From NCBI RefSeq assembly GCF_025371035.1, contig NZ_JANZXB010000003.1, positions 372,001 through 436,000 of the forward strand: a stretch of DNA of 64,000 nt, written 5' to 3'. Origin of the DNA: Sphingomonas sp. LC-1. GTDB lineage: Bacteria > Pseudomonadota > Alphaproteobacteria > Sphingomonadales > Sphingomonadaceae. Of the stretch, positions 50,520 to 58,806 are shown piece after piece. Below the pieces are notes generated by a model. That model was not told the DNA's origin. It made no database searches and saw nothing but the letters and a program-made list of their open reading frames with translations. The position numbers were made by a program, and so were the translations under genes. The first letter of the stretch is position 1, and every line of letters starts with the position of its first letter.

Positions 50520-51653
50520 ATGCGCTGGCTTCGATCGCTCGACATTCCGGCCGAATGGCTGTGGCTTCAACACGTGACGATCATTGCGGTCGCGATCCTG
50601 ATCGCGGTGCTGGTCCACAGCGTCGCGATGCGGATCGCGGGGCACGCCGCGCGGCGGACCGCCAGCCAGAGCGACGATCTCGTCCTCGCCCATATCCGCC
50701 AGCCCTTGCGCTGGGTGGCGATCGCCATAGCGGTCAGTTTCGCGATGCGCCTCGTCCCCATGTCCAGCGACGGGCGGGAGATATGGCGGCAGGTGCTGGG
50801 CTTCTCTGTGCCGGCGCTTCTCGGCTGGCTGGCGGTGGCGGGGCTGCGCGCGCTTCAGGGCGTCGTCTACCTGCGCGCCGACATCAGCGTCGAGGACAAT
50901 CTGCGCGCCCGGCGAAAGCGGACGCGCGCGCAGATATTGGGGCGGATCGGCATCTTCCTGATCGTGTTCCTGACCGTCTGCCTGATGCTGTTGAGCGTGC
51001 CGGGCATCCGCACCATCGGCGTCACGCTGATGGCCTCGGCGGGTATTGCGGGCCTGGTCGTCGGTGCCGCGGCACAGCCCGCGCTCAAGAACCTGATCGC
51101 GGGCGTGCAAATGGCTTTTACCGAGCCGATCCGCCTCGACGACGTGGTCATCATCGATAACGAATGGGGACGGATCGAACAGATTCACCTGACCTTCGTC
51201 GTGGTGCGCATCTGGGACGAGCGGCGGCTGGTCGTGCCGGTCGCCAAGTTCCTGGAGAACAGCTTCCAGAACTGGACGCGCGAGACCAGCCAGTTGCTGG
51301 GATCGGTCTTCTGGTATCTCGACCCGTCGGCGGACATTCCCCGGTTGCGTGAGAAGATGGGCGAACTGGTCGAGGCGAGCACGCGCTGGGACCGGCGTTT
51401 CTTCAACATGCAGGTGACCGACGTGAAGCCCGATTCGATCGAGGTGCGCGGGCTGATGACCGCGCGCGATGCGGCGATCGCGTTCGATCTGCGCTGCGAG
51501 ATTCGCGAGGGGCTGCTGGAATATATTCGGCGCGAAATGCCGGAGGCACTGCCCCGGCGGCGGTTGGAGCATCAATCCAATATTCCTCCCCGGCACGGGG
51601 AGGGGGACCAGCCGCAGGCTGGTGGAGGGGGCGTGCCTCTAGGTACGTCCTAA
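50520..51653 (+). CDS. MscS-family mechanosensitive channel with repeat-derived C-terminus
   Basis: A 377-aa channel. Helices at about 20-38, 62-80 and 95-113, then the pore helix and MscS beta domain: GIAGLVVGAAAQPALKNLIA is the TM3-like pore signature and FTEPIRLDDVVIIDNEWGRI starts the beta domain. The last 23 residues (NIPPRHGEGDQPQAGGGGVP and onward) are the translation of a family-A repeat that begins about 51583, so the native end of the protein has been replaced or extended. It is close to otsA, facing it. Confidence 0.9.
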   Translation: MRWLRSLDIPAEWLWLQHVTIIAVAILIAVLVHSVAMRIAGHAARRTASQSDDLVLAHIRQPLRWVAIAIAVSFAMRLVPMSSDGREIWRQVLGFSVPALLGWLAVAGLRALQGVVYLRADISVEDNLRARRKRTRAQILGRIGIFLIVFLTVCLMLLSVPGIRTIGVTLMASAGIAGLVVGAAAQPALKNLIAGVQMAFTEPIRLDDVVIIDNEWGRIEQIHLTFVVVRIWDERRLVVPVAKFLENSFQNWTRETSQLLGSVFWYLDPSADIPRLREKMGELVEASTRWDRRFFNMQVTDVKPDSIEVRGLMTARDAAIAFDLRCEIREGLLEYIRREMPEALPRRRLEHQSNIPPRHGEGDQPQAGGGGVPLGTS

Positions 51654-51709
51654 ACGGCCATGGCCCCCCCCCCCCCCCCCCCGGCGGGGCCCCCCCCCCC
51701 CGGGGAGGA
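51583..51709. repeat. Intergenic repeat, family A (copy 3), with two poly-C runs
   Basis: The left part (TTCCTCCCCGGCACGGGGAG and the family body GGACCAGCCGCAGGCTGGTG) lies inside the MscS frame. The right part is unusual: 19 C residues (51664-51682), GGCGGGG, 12 C residues (51690-51701), then GGGGAGG. It ends at the otsA stop. The C-runs could be a sequencing or assembly error. Confidence 0.6.
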
Positions 51710-53125
51710 TCAGGACGCCGCCGCCTCGATCGCCTTGGCTTCGTCCTTCGCCCCGTCCCCGCGCAGCGCGGCCAGGAACAGTTCGCACCACCAGAACACG
51801 TCTTCGCGCCGGACATTGTCGATCAGGCTTTCCCAGCGACGGATGCGTTCGTCGCGCGGCATGGCCAGAGCCTGGACGATCGCATCGGACATTTCCTCGG
51901 CGCTATAGGGGTTGATGAGGACCGCGTCCTTCAACTGCTCGGCCGCGCCCGCAAAGCGTGACAGGATCAGCACGCCGGGATCCTCGGGGTCCTGCGCCGC
52001 GACATATTCCTTGGCGACCAAGTTCATCCCGTCGCGCAACGGCGTCACCAGCCCGATCCGCGCCGCGCGATAGATGCCCGCCAGCACCGGCCGCGGAAAC
52101 CCCTTGTTGACGTAACGGATCGGCACCCAGTCGATATCGGCATATTCGCCGTTGATCCGCCCCGACAGCGCATCGAGATTGGCGCGGATCTCCTGATAGG
52201 TGTTCACCTTCTCGCGGCTGGGCGGTGCGATCTGGAGCATATAGACCAGCGCGCGCCGTTCCGGATTCTGCGCGAGAAAGCGTTCGTAACCCAGGAAGCG
52301 CTCGGCCAGCCCCTTGGAATAGTCGAGCCGGTCAACCCCGACGATCAGGCTGCGGCCGGTCGCCGACATATACATGCGTTCGCGCGCGAAACGGGCGTCG
52401 TGGCCGCTGGCGGCTTCCTCGAACTCCTTGGTTTCGATGCCGATCGGCGCGCGGATCGCCTGGATGGTGCGGCCGTTCCACGTCACCGCGCCATTCTCGC
52501 CCAGCGTACCGCCCAACTCCTTGGTCACATAGTCGCGGAAGCTGTCCAGCCAGTCCTCGGTATGGAAACCCACCACGTCATAGGCGAAGAGCGATTCCAC
52601 CAGCTTGCGATGGCTGGGGAGCGACATCAGCAGCCGCACCGGCGGCCAGGGGATGTGGAGGAAGAAGCCGATCCGGTTCTTGAACCCCCGCTTGCGCAGG
52701 TCACGGCCCAGCGGGATCAGGTGATAGTCATGCACCCAGACCAGATCGTCGGGCTCGATCAGCGGCTGCACCGTATCGGCGAAACGCTCGTTGACGCGCG
52801 CATAGCCGGAGTCGAAGTCGCGCTCGAACTCGGTCAGGTCGATGCGATAATGGAAGAGCGGCCACAGCGTCCGGTTGGCATAGCCGTTATAATATTCGTC
52901 GATATCCTGCTCTTCCAGGTCGATGGTCGCGGTGGTGACGCCGCCGCCCTGCTGGAAGTTGATATGGCCGCTGAATTCCTCGGTGGTCTCCCCCGACCAG
53001 CCGAACCAGATGCCGCCCTGTTCGCGCAGGGCGGCAAGAAGTGCGACCGCCAGCCCGCCCTGATTTCCGCCCGGCCCGGTGGTGGGCGGCTGGACCCGGT
53101 TCGAGATGACGATCAGGCGACTCAT
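51710..53125 (-). CDS. otsA: Trehalose-6-phosphate synthase (GT20)
   Basis: A 471-aa enzyme joining UDP-glucose and glucose-6-phosphate. GT20 features: LIVISNRVQPP start, GNQGGLAVALLAALREQGG, VWVHDYHLIPLGRDLRKRG, GFFLHIPWPP, VGVDRLDYSKGLAERFLGYE (the conserved RLDYSKG), and TPLRDGMNLVAKEYVAAQ near the end. The start at 53125 overlaps the GH15 stop by 4 bases. It is the last gene of otsB-GH15-otsA and ends in a repeat. Confidence 0.96.
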   Translation of the reverse strand: MSRLIVISNRVQPPTTGPGGNQGGLAVALLAALREQGGIWFGWSGETTEEFSGHINFQQGGGVTTATIDLEEQDIDEYYNGYANRTLWPLFHYRIDLTEFERDFDSGYARVNERFADTVQPLIEPDDLVWVHDYHLIPLGRDLRKRGFKNRIGFFLHIPWPPVRLLMSLPSHRKLVESLFAYDVVGFHTEDWLDSFRDYVTKELGGTLGENGAVTWNGRTIQAIRAPIGIETKEFEEAASGHDARFARERMYMSATGRSLIVGVDRLDYSKGLAERFLGYERFLAQNPERRALVYMLQIAPPSREKVNTYQEIRANLDALSGRINGEYADIDWVPIRYVNKGFPRPVLAGIYRAARIGLVTPLRDGMNLVAKEYVAAQDPEDPGVLILSRFAGAAEQLKDAVLINPYSAEEMSDAIVQALAMPRDERIRRWESLIDNVRREDVFWWCELFLAALRGDGAKDEAKAIEAAAS

Positions 53126-54900
53126 CGCACGGCACTCCATGGTTTACTCAGCAGGACGGCGCAGTTGATCAGGCCGACCAGCGAATAGGTTTGCGGATAA
53201 TTCCCCCACAGCTCGCCCGTATTCGGGTCGATATCCTCGGACAGAAGCCCGGCGGGGGTGCAGCGCGCCACCATCTCCTCGAACAGCGCGCGGGCATCGG
53301 CATGACGCCCGGTCACATATAACGCTTCAATCAGCCAGAAGGTGCAAACGTTGAACGCGGTATGGGGCAGGCCGAAATCATCCTCGGTCGCATAGCGCAG
53401 CATATGGCTGCCCCGCCGCAGCCCCTTTTCCACCGCGTCGAGCGTCGAGCGGAAACGGGGATCGTCGGGCGACAGGAAGCGCAGGTCGAGCAGCTGGATG
53501 ATGCTGGCGTCCAGATCGTCGCCGCCGAAGGTCGCCGACATGCGCTGCGTTTCGGGGCGCCACGCCGCCTGCTCGATCGTCTCGCGCATCAGGTCGGCGC
53601 GCTCCTGCCAAAAGGCACGCCGCTCCTCCAGCCCCAGCGCCTGTGCGGCATTGGCCAACCGGTCGCACGCGGCCCAGCACATGGCGGCGGAATAGGTGTG
53701 GACATGGCTCTTGGTGCGCAACTCCCACAGCCCCGCATCGGGCTGGTCGTACTTGGCCCAGGCGCGCTCGCCGACGCGTTCCAGCGAGTGGAAATCCTCG
53801 ACCCCCGACATGCGGAACAGCCGCGTGTCGAAGAAGGCCTGCACATCGGACAGCACGATCTGGCCGTAAGCATCGTGCTGAATCTGCTCATAGGCCTGGT
53901 TGCCGACCCGCACCGGACCCATGGCACGGTAGCCGGGGAGCTTGGTCTCGATCCGCTCGACCAGGGTCGCCTCGCCGCCGACGCCGTAGAGCGGCTGGAT
54001 ATGCCCGCCGCGTGCGGCGTCTACGATGTTGCGGAGATATTCGAGATACCCCTCCAGCACGTCGAGCGCGCCGAGCCGGTTGAGCGCTTGCACGGTGTAA
54101 TAGGCGTCACGAATCCAGCAGTAGCGATAATCCCAGTTACGCCCCGAATCGGCATGTTCGGGCAAAGAGGTGGTTAGCGCGGCGACGATCGCGCCGGTTT
54201 CCTCATGCTGGCACAGCTTCAGCGTGATCGCCGCGCGGATGACGACGGCCTGCCACTCGACCGGGGTCGCAAGCCCGCGCACCCAGTGATGCCATTCATG
54301 CGTCGTGCGCTCCAACATGGCACGGCTCGCCTCGCTCAGCACACCCGCGAAGCTCTCGTCCGGGCCCAGGAACATGTGGATGGGGCGTTCCAGCCGGAAC
54401 CATTGTTCGGCGGCGATATGGCCGACCGGCGCGTCGGTGGTCAGGCGCAGCGTCTGCTGCGTCATCAGATAGCGGATATGGTTGGACCCCTGCGTCCGCT
54501 CGGTCGGGGTACCCCAGTCGGTCGCGACGCGAAGCGCGATGCGGATGCGGGGCGAGCCGATGGGGCGCACGATCCGCACATAGCTGGTCGGGCGATAGAC
54601 GCGGCCCTCGCGCGAGAAACGCGGGCAGAAATCGGTGATCTCGATGCCGTTGCCCCTGTCGTCCATATGGGTGGTGACCAGGATCGGGGTGTTGCGCAGA
54701 TAGCCTTGCGTGGTCGAGACCCGGTCCTCCAGCTCGATCGACCAATAGCCCGTCTCCGGATCGCCATCGCCCAGCAGCGCGCAAAAAGCCGGGTCGCCAT
54801 CGACCCGCGGCACGCAGCCCCAGACGAAACGCCCGGTCGCGTCGATCAGCGCCGAGACCTGGCAATTGCCGATCGGCCAGAGGTTCATGTCCTGTTGCAT
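53122..54900 (-). CDS. GH15 family glycoside hydrolase (glucoamylase/trehalase type)
   Basis: A 592-aa enzyme with an N-terminal beta domain and the GH15 (alpha/alpha)6 barrel. The signature region SGRNWDYRYCWIRDAYYTVQ is intact, with EQIQHDAYGQIVLSDVQAFF and FGLPHTAFNVCTFWLIEALY further on. GH15 includes glucoamylases, glucodextranases and trehalases. Its position inside otsB-otsA, with a TAATG overlap upstream and ATGA downstream, favours trehalose or maltooligosaccharide as substrate. No signal peptide is seen, so it should be cytoplasmic. A start at 54888 is also possible. Confidence 0.9.
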   Translation of the reverse strand: MQQDMNLWPIGNCQVSALIDATGRFVWGCVPRVDGDPAFCALLGDGDPETGYWSIELEDRVSTTQGYLRNTPILVTTHMDDRGNGIEITDFCPRFSREGRVYRPTSYVRIVRPIGSPRIRIALRVATDWGTPTERTQGSNHIRYLMTQQTLRLTTDAPVGHIAAEQWFRLERPIHMFLGPDESFAGVLSEASRAMLERTTHEWHHWVRGLATPVEWQAVVIRAAITLKLCQHEETGAIVAALTTSLPEHADSGRNWDYRYCWIRDAYYTVQALNRLGALDVLEGYLEYLRNIVDAARGGHIQPLYGVGGEATLVERIETKLPGYRAMGPVRVGNQAYEQIQHDAYGQIVLSDVQAFFDTRLFRMSGVEDFHSLERVGERAWAKYDQPDAGLWELRTKSHVHTYSAAMCWAACDRLANAAQALGLEERRAFWQERADLMRETIEQAAWRPETQRMSATFGGDDLDASIIQLLDLRFLSPDDPRFRSTLDAVEKGLRRGSHMLRYATEDDFGLPHTAFNVCTFWLIEALYVTGRHADARALFEEMVARCTPAGLLSEDIDPNTGELWGNYPQTYSLVGLINCAVLLSKPWSAVR

Positions 54901-55673
54901 TATTCGGCATTCTCCAGCGCTTGGGCGAGCCATGAGTGGACGGCGGCGACATCGGGCAGGCGGTAGCGGGCGGCGGTCTGACGCATCGGGCCGACCAGCA
55001 CGCCGGCACCGCCCAGCGCGGCGGCGGCGGCGAAGCCGTCCTCGTCGGTCACGTCGTCACCGAAGAAGATGGGGATGGTGCCGCGCATGGTGGGACTTTC
55101 CATCAGCGTCTCGATCGCCTGGCCCTTGTCGCCGGGCAGGCGGATCTCGACCATCATCTTGCCGGGTTGCAGGGTCAGGCCATGGCGTTCGGCGATCGCG
55201 GTGGCTTCGCGCAGGGCGAGGGGCTCTGCGCCCGGGTTGCGGCGGTAATGCAGCCCAGCGCCGAAGCTCTTGGTTTCGAAATACAGGTCGTTCGCTTCGG
55301 CCACCGCGCGCATCTCCTCGGTCGCGGTGGCGAGATGGTCAGGCTTTTTGGGTTGGCTATGGCCGTGCTCGGGGCTGCGGCGCTCGGCGCCGTGGCTGCC
55401 CGCCAGCGTGAAATGCTGCGCCTGCGGGCCGAACAGCGCATCGAGTTGCGCGATCGAGCGGCCGCTGACGATGGCGAGGCGGCCGGGCATATGCGCGGCC
55501 AGCGCGTCCAGCCGATCGGCGAGCGCGGTGCTGACATGCACCCCCTCGGGATTGTCGGCGAGGTCGACGAGCGTGCCGTCGAAATCGAGGAAAAGGCTGT
55601 CCTCGGCGGACAGGCGGGGCGGGGGCGGGGCGAGGTCGGCCAGCATGGGCGAGAGCATAGCGGATGCGGACAT
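54900..55673 (-). CDS. otsB: Trehalose-6-phosphate phosphatase
   Basis: HAD-superfamily phosphatase, about 257 aa, that removes phosphate from trehalose-6-phosphate. Motif I is FLDFDGTLVD (nucleophile Asp), then VSGRSIAQLDALFG, LAGSHGAERR, and motif IV FFGDDVTDEDGF. Several in-frame ATGs exist (55688, 55673, 55658, 55643). A stress promoter at 55682-55706 would start RNA near 55675, so 55688 is unlikely and 55673 would be nearly leaderless; 55643 is also possible. It is the first gene of otsB-GH15-otsA. Confidence 0.93.
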   Translation of the reverse strand: MSASAMLSPMLADLAPPPPRLSAEDSLFLDFDGTLVDLADNPEGVHVSTALADRLDALAAHMPGRLAIVSGRSIAQLDALFGPQAQHFTLAGSHGAERRSPEHGHSQPKKPDHLATATEEMRAVAEANDLYFETKSFGAGLHYRRNPGAEPLALREATAIAERHGLTLQPGKMMVEIRLPGDKGQAIETLMESPTMRGTIPIFFGDDVTDEDGFAAAAALGGAGVLVGPMRQTAARYRLPDVAAVHSWLAQALENAE

Positions 55674-55681
55674 GCCAAGTG

Positions 55682-55706
55682 AACCCATCCCCGCCGCTCA
55701 CGTTCC
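55682..55706 (-). promoter_or_regulatory. EcfG-type general stress promoter of otsB
   Basis: On the minus strand GGAAC (55706-55702), 16 bases, then GGTT (55685-55682). This fits the alphaproteobacterial EcfG consensus, GGAAC-N16/17-CGTT, with one mismatch in the -10 element. The placement just upstream of a trehalose operon suits general stress control. Confidence 0.55.
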
Positions 55707-55740
55707 GCTGCGCATGCGAAATGATTACAGTTGATGTCCC

Positions 55741-55875
55741 TTCCTCCCCTGCAAGGGGAGGTGGCAGGCCGCAGGCCTGACGGAGGGGTGTCACCGGTTG
55801 CGAGGAGGGACGCGGTCATCAGTGGGGATACCCCTCCACCAGCTTCGCTGGTCCCCTCTCCTTGCAGGGGAGGAA
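55741..55875. repeat. Intergenic palindromic repeat, family A (copy 4)
   Basis: Left arm TTCCTCCCCTGCAAGGGGAG (from 55741) and right arm CTTGCAGGGGAGGAA (to 55875), with inner GACGGAGGGGTGTC and TACCCCTCCACCAG. Very similar to copy 2 at 41.8 kb. Confidence 0.85.
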
Positions 55876-55878
55876 CAA

Positions 55879-55908
55879 GAAAAAGGGCCGGCGATCGCTC
55901 GCCAGCCC
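55879..55908 (-). terminator. Rho-independent terminator of sdhCDA
   Basis: On the minus strand GGGCTGGCGA (55908-55899), a 4-base loop and TCGCCGGCCC (55894-55885), one mismatch, followed by TTTTTC. It lies 27 bases past the sdhA stop, so transcription ends before any sdhB. Confidence 0.88.
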
Positions 55909-55935
55909 CTCATTTTCGAACCGTACAACCGGGCC

Positions 55936-57744
55936 TTAGTAGACCCGCTTCTTCGGCTTGATATACTCGATATCATCGGTCAGCGTGTAATCATGGACCG
56001 GGCGATAGTCGATTGCGACATCGCCGCCCTTGCCGCCCCAGCCGTCGAACGTCGCGACGGTGTGCTTCATCCAGTTGGCGTCGTCGCGATCGGGGAAGTC
56101 CTCGTTCACGTGGGCGCCGCGGCTTTCCTTGCGGTTCAGCGCCGACTCCATCGTCACGACCGCCTGGCTGATGAGGTTGTCCAGCTCCAGCGTCTCGACC
56201 AGATCGGTGTTCCAGATCAGCGAGCGATCCTTGATCCCGATGTCCTTCATCCGGTCATAGGTCGCGCGGATCATCTGGCGGCCTTCGGTCAGCAGCTCGT
56301 CGGTGCGGAACACGGCGCAGTGGCGCTGCATCGTCTTCTGCATCTCGCTGCGTACCGACGCGGTGGTCGAGCCGCCAGCGGCGTTGCGGAAGTGATCCAG
56401 GCGACCCAGCGCCAACTCTTCCGAACCCTTGGGCAGCGGCGCATGCGGCGTGCCGGGCTTCAGCGTGTCCTTGATGCGCAGGCCGGTCGCACGGCCGAAC
56501 ACGACAAGGTCGATCAGCGAGTTGGAGCCCAGGCGGTTCGCGCCGTGCACCGACACGCAGGCCGCTTCGCCAACCGCGAACAGGCCGGGGACGACCGAAT
56601 CCGGGTTGCCGTCTTTCAGACGGACGACTTCGCCGTGATAGTTGGTCGGAATGCCGCCCATGTTATAGTGGACGGTCGGCGTAACGGGCAGCGGCTGGCG
56701 GGTCAGGTCGACACCGGCGAAGATCTTGCCGGTCTCGGTAATGCCGGGCAGGCGCTCGGCCAGCACCTTCGGGTCGATATGGTCGAGGTGGAGGTAGATA
56801 TGATCCCCCTCCTTGCCGACGCCGCGCCCTTCGCGGATTTCCATCGCCATCGAACGCGACACGACGTCGCGGCTGGCGAGATCCTTGGCCGACGGAGCAT
56901 AGCGCTCCATGAAGCGCTCGCCCTCGGAGTTGGTGAGGTAGCCGCCTTCACCGCGCGCGCCCTCGGTGATGAGGACGCCCGCGCCGTAGATGCCGGTCGG
57001 GTGGAACTGCACGAACTCCATGTCCTGGAGCGGCAGGCCCGCACGCAGCACCATGCCGCCGCCGTCACCCGTGCAGGTGTGTGCCGAGGTGGCCGAGAAA
57101 TAGCAGCGGCCATAGCCGCCGGTCGCCAGCACGACATTGTGCGCGCGGAAACGGTGGATCGAGCCGTCTTCCATGCACAGCGCGATCACGCCGCGGCAAT
57201 TGCCCTGCTCGTCCATGATCAGGTCGAGCGCGAAATATTCGATGAAGAAGTCCGCGTCATACTTCAGCGACTGCTGGTACAGCGCGTGCAGCATGGCGTG
57301 GCCGGTCCGGTCGGCGGCGGCGCAGGTGCGCTGCGCAGGGGGACCTTCGCCCATATTCTGCATCATGCCGCCGAAGGGGCGCTGATAGATCTTGCCTTCT
57401 TCGGTACGGCTGAACGGCACGCCGGCGTGCTCCAGCTCGTACACGGCGGCGGGCGCCTCGCGGCACAGATATTCGATCGCGTCCTGGTCGCCCAACCAGT
57501 CCGATCCCTTGACGGTGTCGTACATGTGCCAGGTCCAGTGGTCCGGACCCATGTTACCGAGCGAAGCGGCGATGCCGCCCTGGGCGGCGACGGTGTGGCT
57601 GCGAGTCGGGAACACCTTGGTGATGCAGGCGGTCTTCAGACCGGCTTCTGCGATGCCCATGGTGGCGCGCAGGCCCGAGCCGCCCGCACCCACGACGACG
57701 GCGTCATAGGTATGGTCGATGATCTTATAGGCGGCAGCGGACAT
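55936..57744 (-). CDS. sdhA: Succinate dehydrogenase flavoprotein subunit
   Basis: A 602-aa SdhA. FAD-binding [20 protein letters not shown], the covalent-FAD histidine region [17 protein letters not shown], active-site [39 protein letters not shown], and a C-terminus ending YIKPKKRVY. The start at 57744 overlaps the sdhD stop (TAATG). An in-frame extension to 57957 covers sdhD and is rejected. It would normally be followed by sdhB; here a terminator and a repeat follow. Confidence 0.97.
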   Translation of the reverse strand: MSAAAYKIIDHTYDAVVVGAGGSGLRATMGIAEAGLKTACITKVFPTRSHTVAAQGGIAASLGNMGPDHWTWHMYDTVKGSDWLGDQDAIEYLCREAPAAVYELEHAGVPFSRTEEGKIYQRPFGGMMQNMGEGPPAQRTCAAADRTGHAMLHALYQQSLKYDADFFIEYFALDLIMDEQGNCRGVIALCMEDGSIHRFRAHNVVLATGGYGRCYFSATSAHTCTGDGGGMVLRAGLPLQDMEFVQFHPTGIYGAGVLITEGARGEGGYLTNSEGERFMERYAPSAKDLASRDVVSRSMAMEIREGRGVGKEGDHIYLHLDHIDPKVLAERLPGITETGKIFAGVDLTRQPLPVTPTVHYNMGGIPTNYHGEVVRLKDGNPDSVVPGLFAVGEAACVSVHGANRLGSNSLIDLVVFGRATGLRIKDTLKPGTPHAPLPKGSEELALGRLDHFRNAAGGSTTASVRSEMQKTMQRHCAVFRTDELLTEGRQMIRATYDRMKDIGIKDRSLIWNTDLVETLELDNLISQAVVTMESALNRKESRGAHVNEDFPDRDDANWMKHTVATFDGWGGKGGDVAIDYRPVHDYTLTDDIEYIKPKKRVY

Positions 57745-58127
57745 TATGCAGCGGCTCCGAAGGCGATCTTGAGGATCGAGAAGATGGCGACGGCGGCGGT
57801 CGTGAAGACGAACAGGTTCATGACGACGAGCATGGCGACCCGGTTCTGGTCCTGCTCGTAATCCTCGATCACGACCTGCAGTCCGAGGCGCATGTGATAG
57901 AAGACCGAGGCGACCAGCATCGCCATCGGAATGGCGGCCCAAGGATTGGCCAGCCACAGCCGCATCGCGGCATAGTCATAGGAGGGCTGGCGCAGGATCG
58001 AGATCAGCAGCCAGACGACCAGCAGGAAGTTCGAGCCCGCCGTCAGGCGCTGGTTCAACCAGTGATGGGTGCCCGACTTGGCCGAGCCCAGGCCGCGCAC
58101 GCGGCCGATCGCGGTTCCGGAACGCAT
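57744..58127 (-). CDS. sdhD: Succinate dehydrogenase membrane anchor subunit
   Basis: A 127-aa protein with three membrane helices (about 33-48, 63-83, 97-122). Early sequence [20 protein letters not shown] and the [13 protein letters not shown] segment match the alphaproteobacterial SdhD family. It is coupled by one-base overlaps to sdhC (TGATG) and sdhA (TAATG). Confidence 0.93.
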   Translation of the reverse strand: MRSGTAIGRVRGLGSAKSGTHHWLNQRLTAGSNFLLVVWLLISILRQPSYDYAAMRLWLANPWAAIPMAMLVASVFYHMRLGLQVVIEDYEQDQNRVAMLVVMNLFVFTTAAVAIFSILKIAFGAAA

Positions 58128-58537
58128 CACTTGATCCCCAGATAGAGCCAGAAGGCCACCGTCATCACGACGGCGAAGACGATGGTGGCTTGCGCCTGAC
58201 GCTTGTTCGACTTCAGTTCGAAGCCCGCGCCGACATCCATGAACAGGTGGCGGATGCCGTTGGCCATGTGCTGGAACAGGCAGGCGGTCAGGCCGATGCC
58301 GACGACATAGCCGATGATGTTGAGCCCGCCCGACTCGACGGTGAAGACGTCGCGGAAGGTCGCATAGCTTTCCGGCCCGGCGGCGACGGCGGCCAGGAAC
58401 CAGACAAGCAACAGGGTGCCCACGGTCGCCATGCCCGTGCCGGTGGCACGGTGCAGGATGGAGACCAGCATGTTGGGACCCCATTTCCAGATCTGGAGAT
58501 GCGGGGAAAGCGGGCGTGCGGTGTTGCGGGCGGCCAA
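58127..58537 (-). CDS. sdhC: Succinate dehydrogenase cytochrome b556 subunit
   Basis: A 136-aa membrane subunit with three helices. Signature RPLSPHLQIWKWGPNMLVSI and the haem-ligand region HMANGIRHLFMDVG are present. No ATG is available: an in-frame stop (TGA) sits just before a TTG at 58555. The TTG at 58537 has GAGGA 7 bases upstream and gives the N-terminus AARNTARPLSPHL, so I take it as the start. Confidence 0.92.
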   Translation of the reverse strand: MAARNTARPLSPHLQIWKWGPNMLVSILHRATGTGMATVGTLLLVWFLAAVAAGPESYATFRDVFTVESGGLNIIGYVVGIGLTACLFQHMANGIRHLFMDVGAGFELKSNKRQAQATIVFAVVMTVAFWLYLGIK

Positions 58538-58806
58538 GGGCAGATCCTCGAACAATCAAAAGTCGGGCTGGTTTGCGGATATGCCTATGGTGAAGACGCC
58601 GCCAGGATGCAAGCCGTGAGACTCCGTTTGGAAATTCGCGGTAAGCGAGTTTTGGGCGACAATGGCGTTCCCCGGGCTTCGAAATCGCTTCCGAACGCAT
58701 TTTGGTGGCGACGAGGAAGCAATCCGACCGGATAACACCCCCTTAACCCTTTTCGCGCAGGATAGACGGGAAAGATTCGAAGCATTTCGAATGGGGGAAC
58801 CACGTC

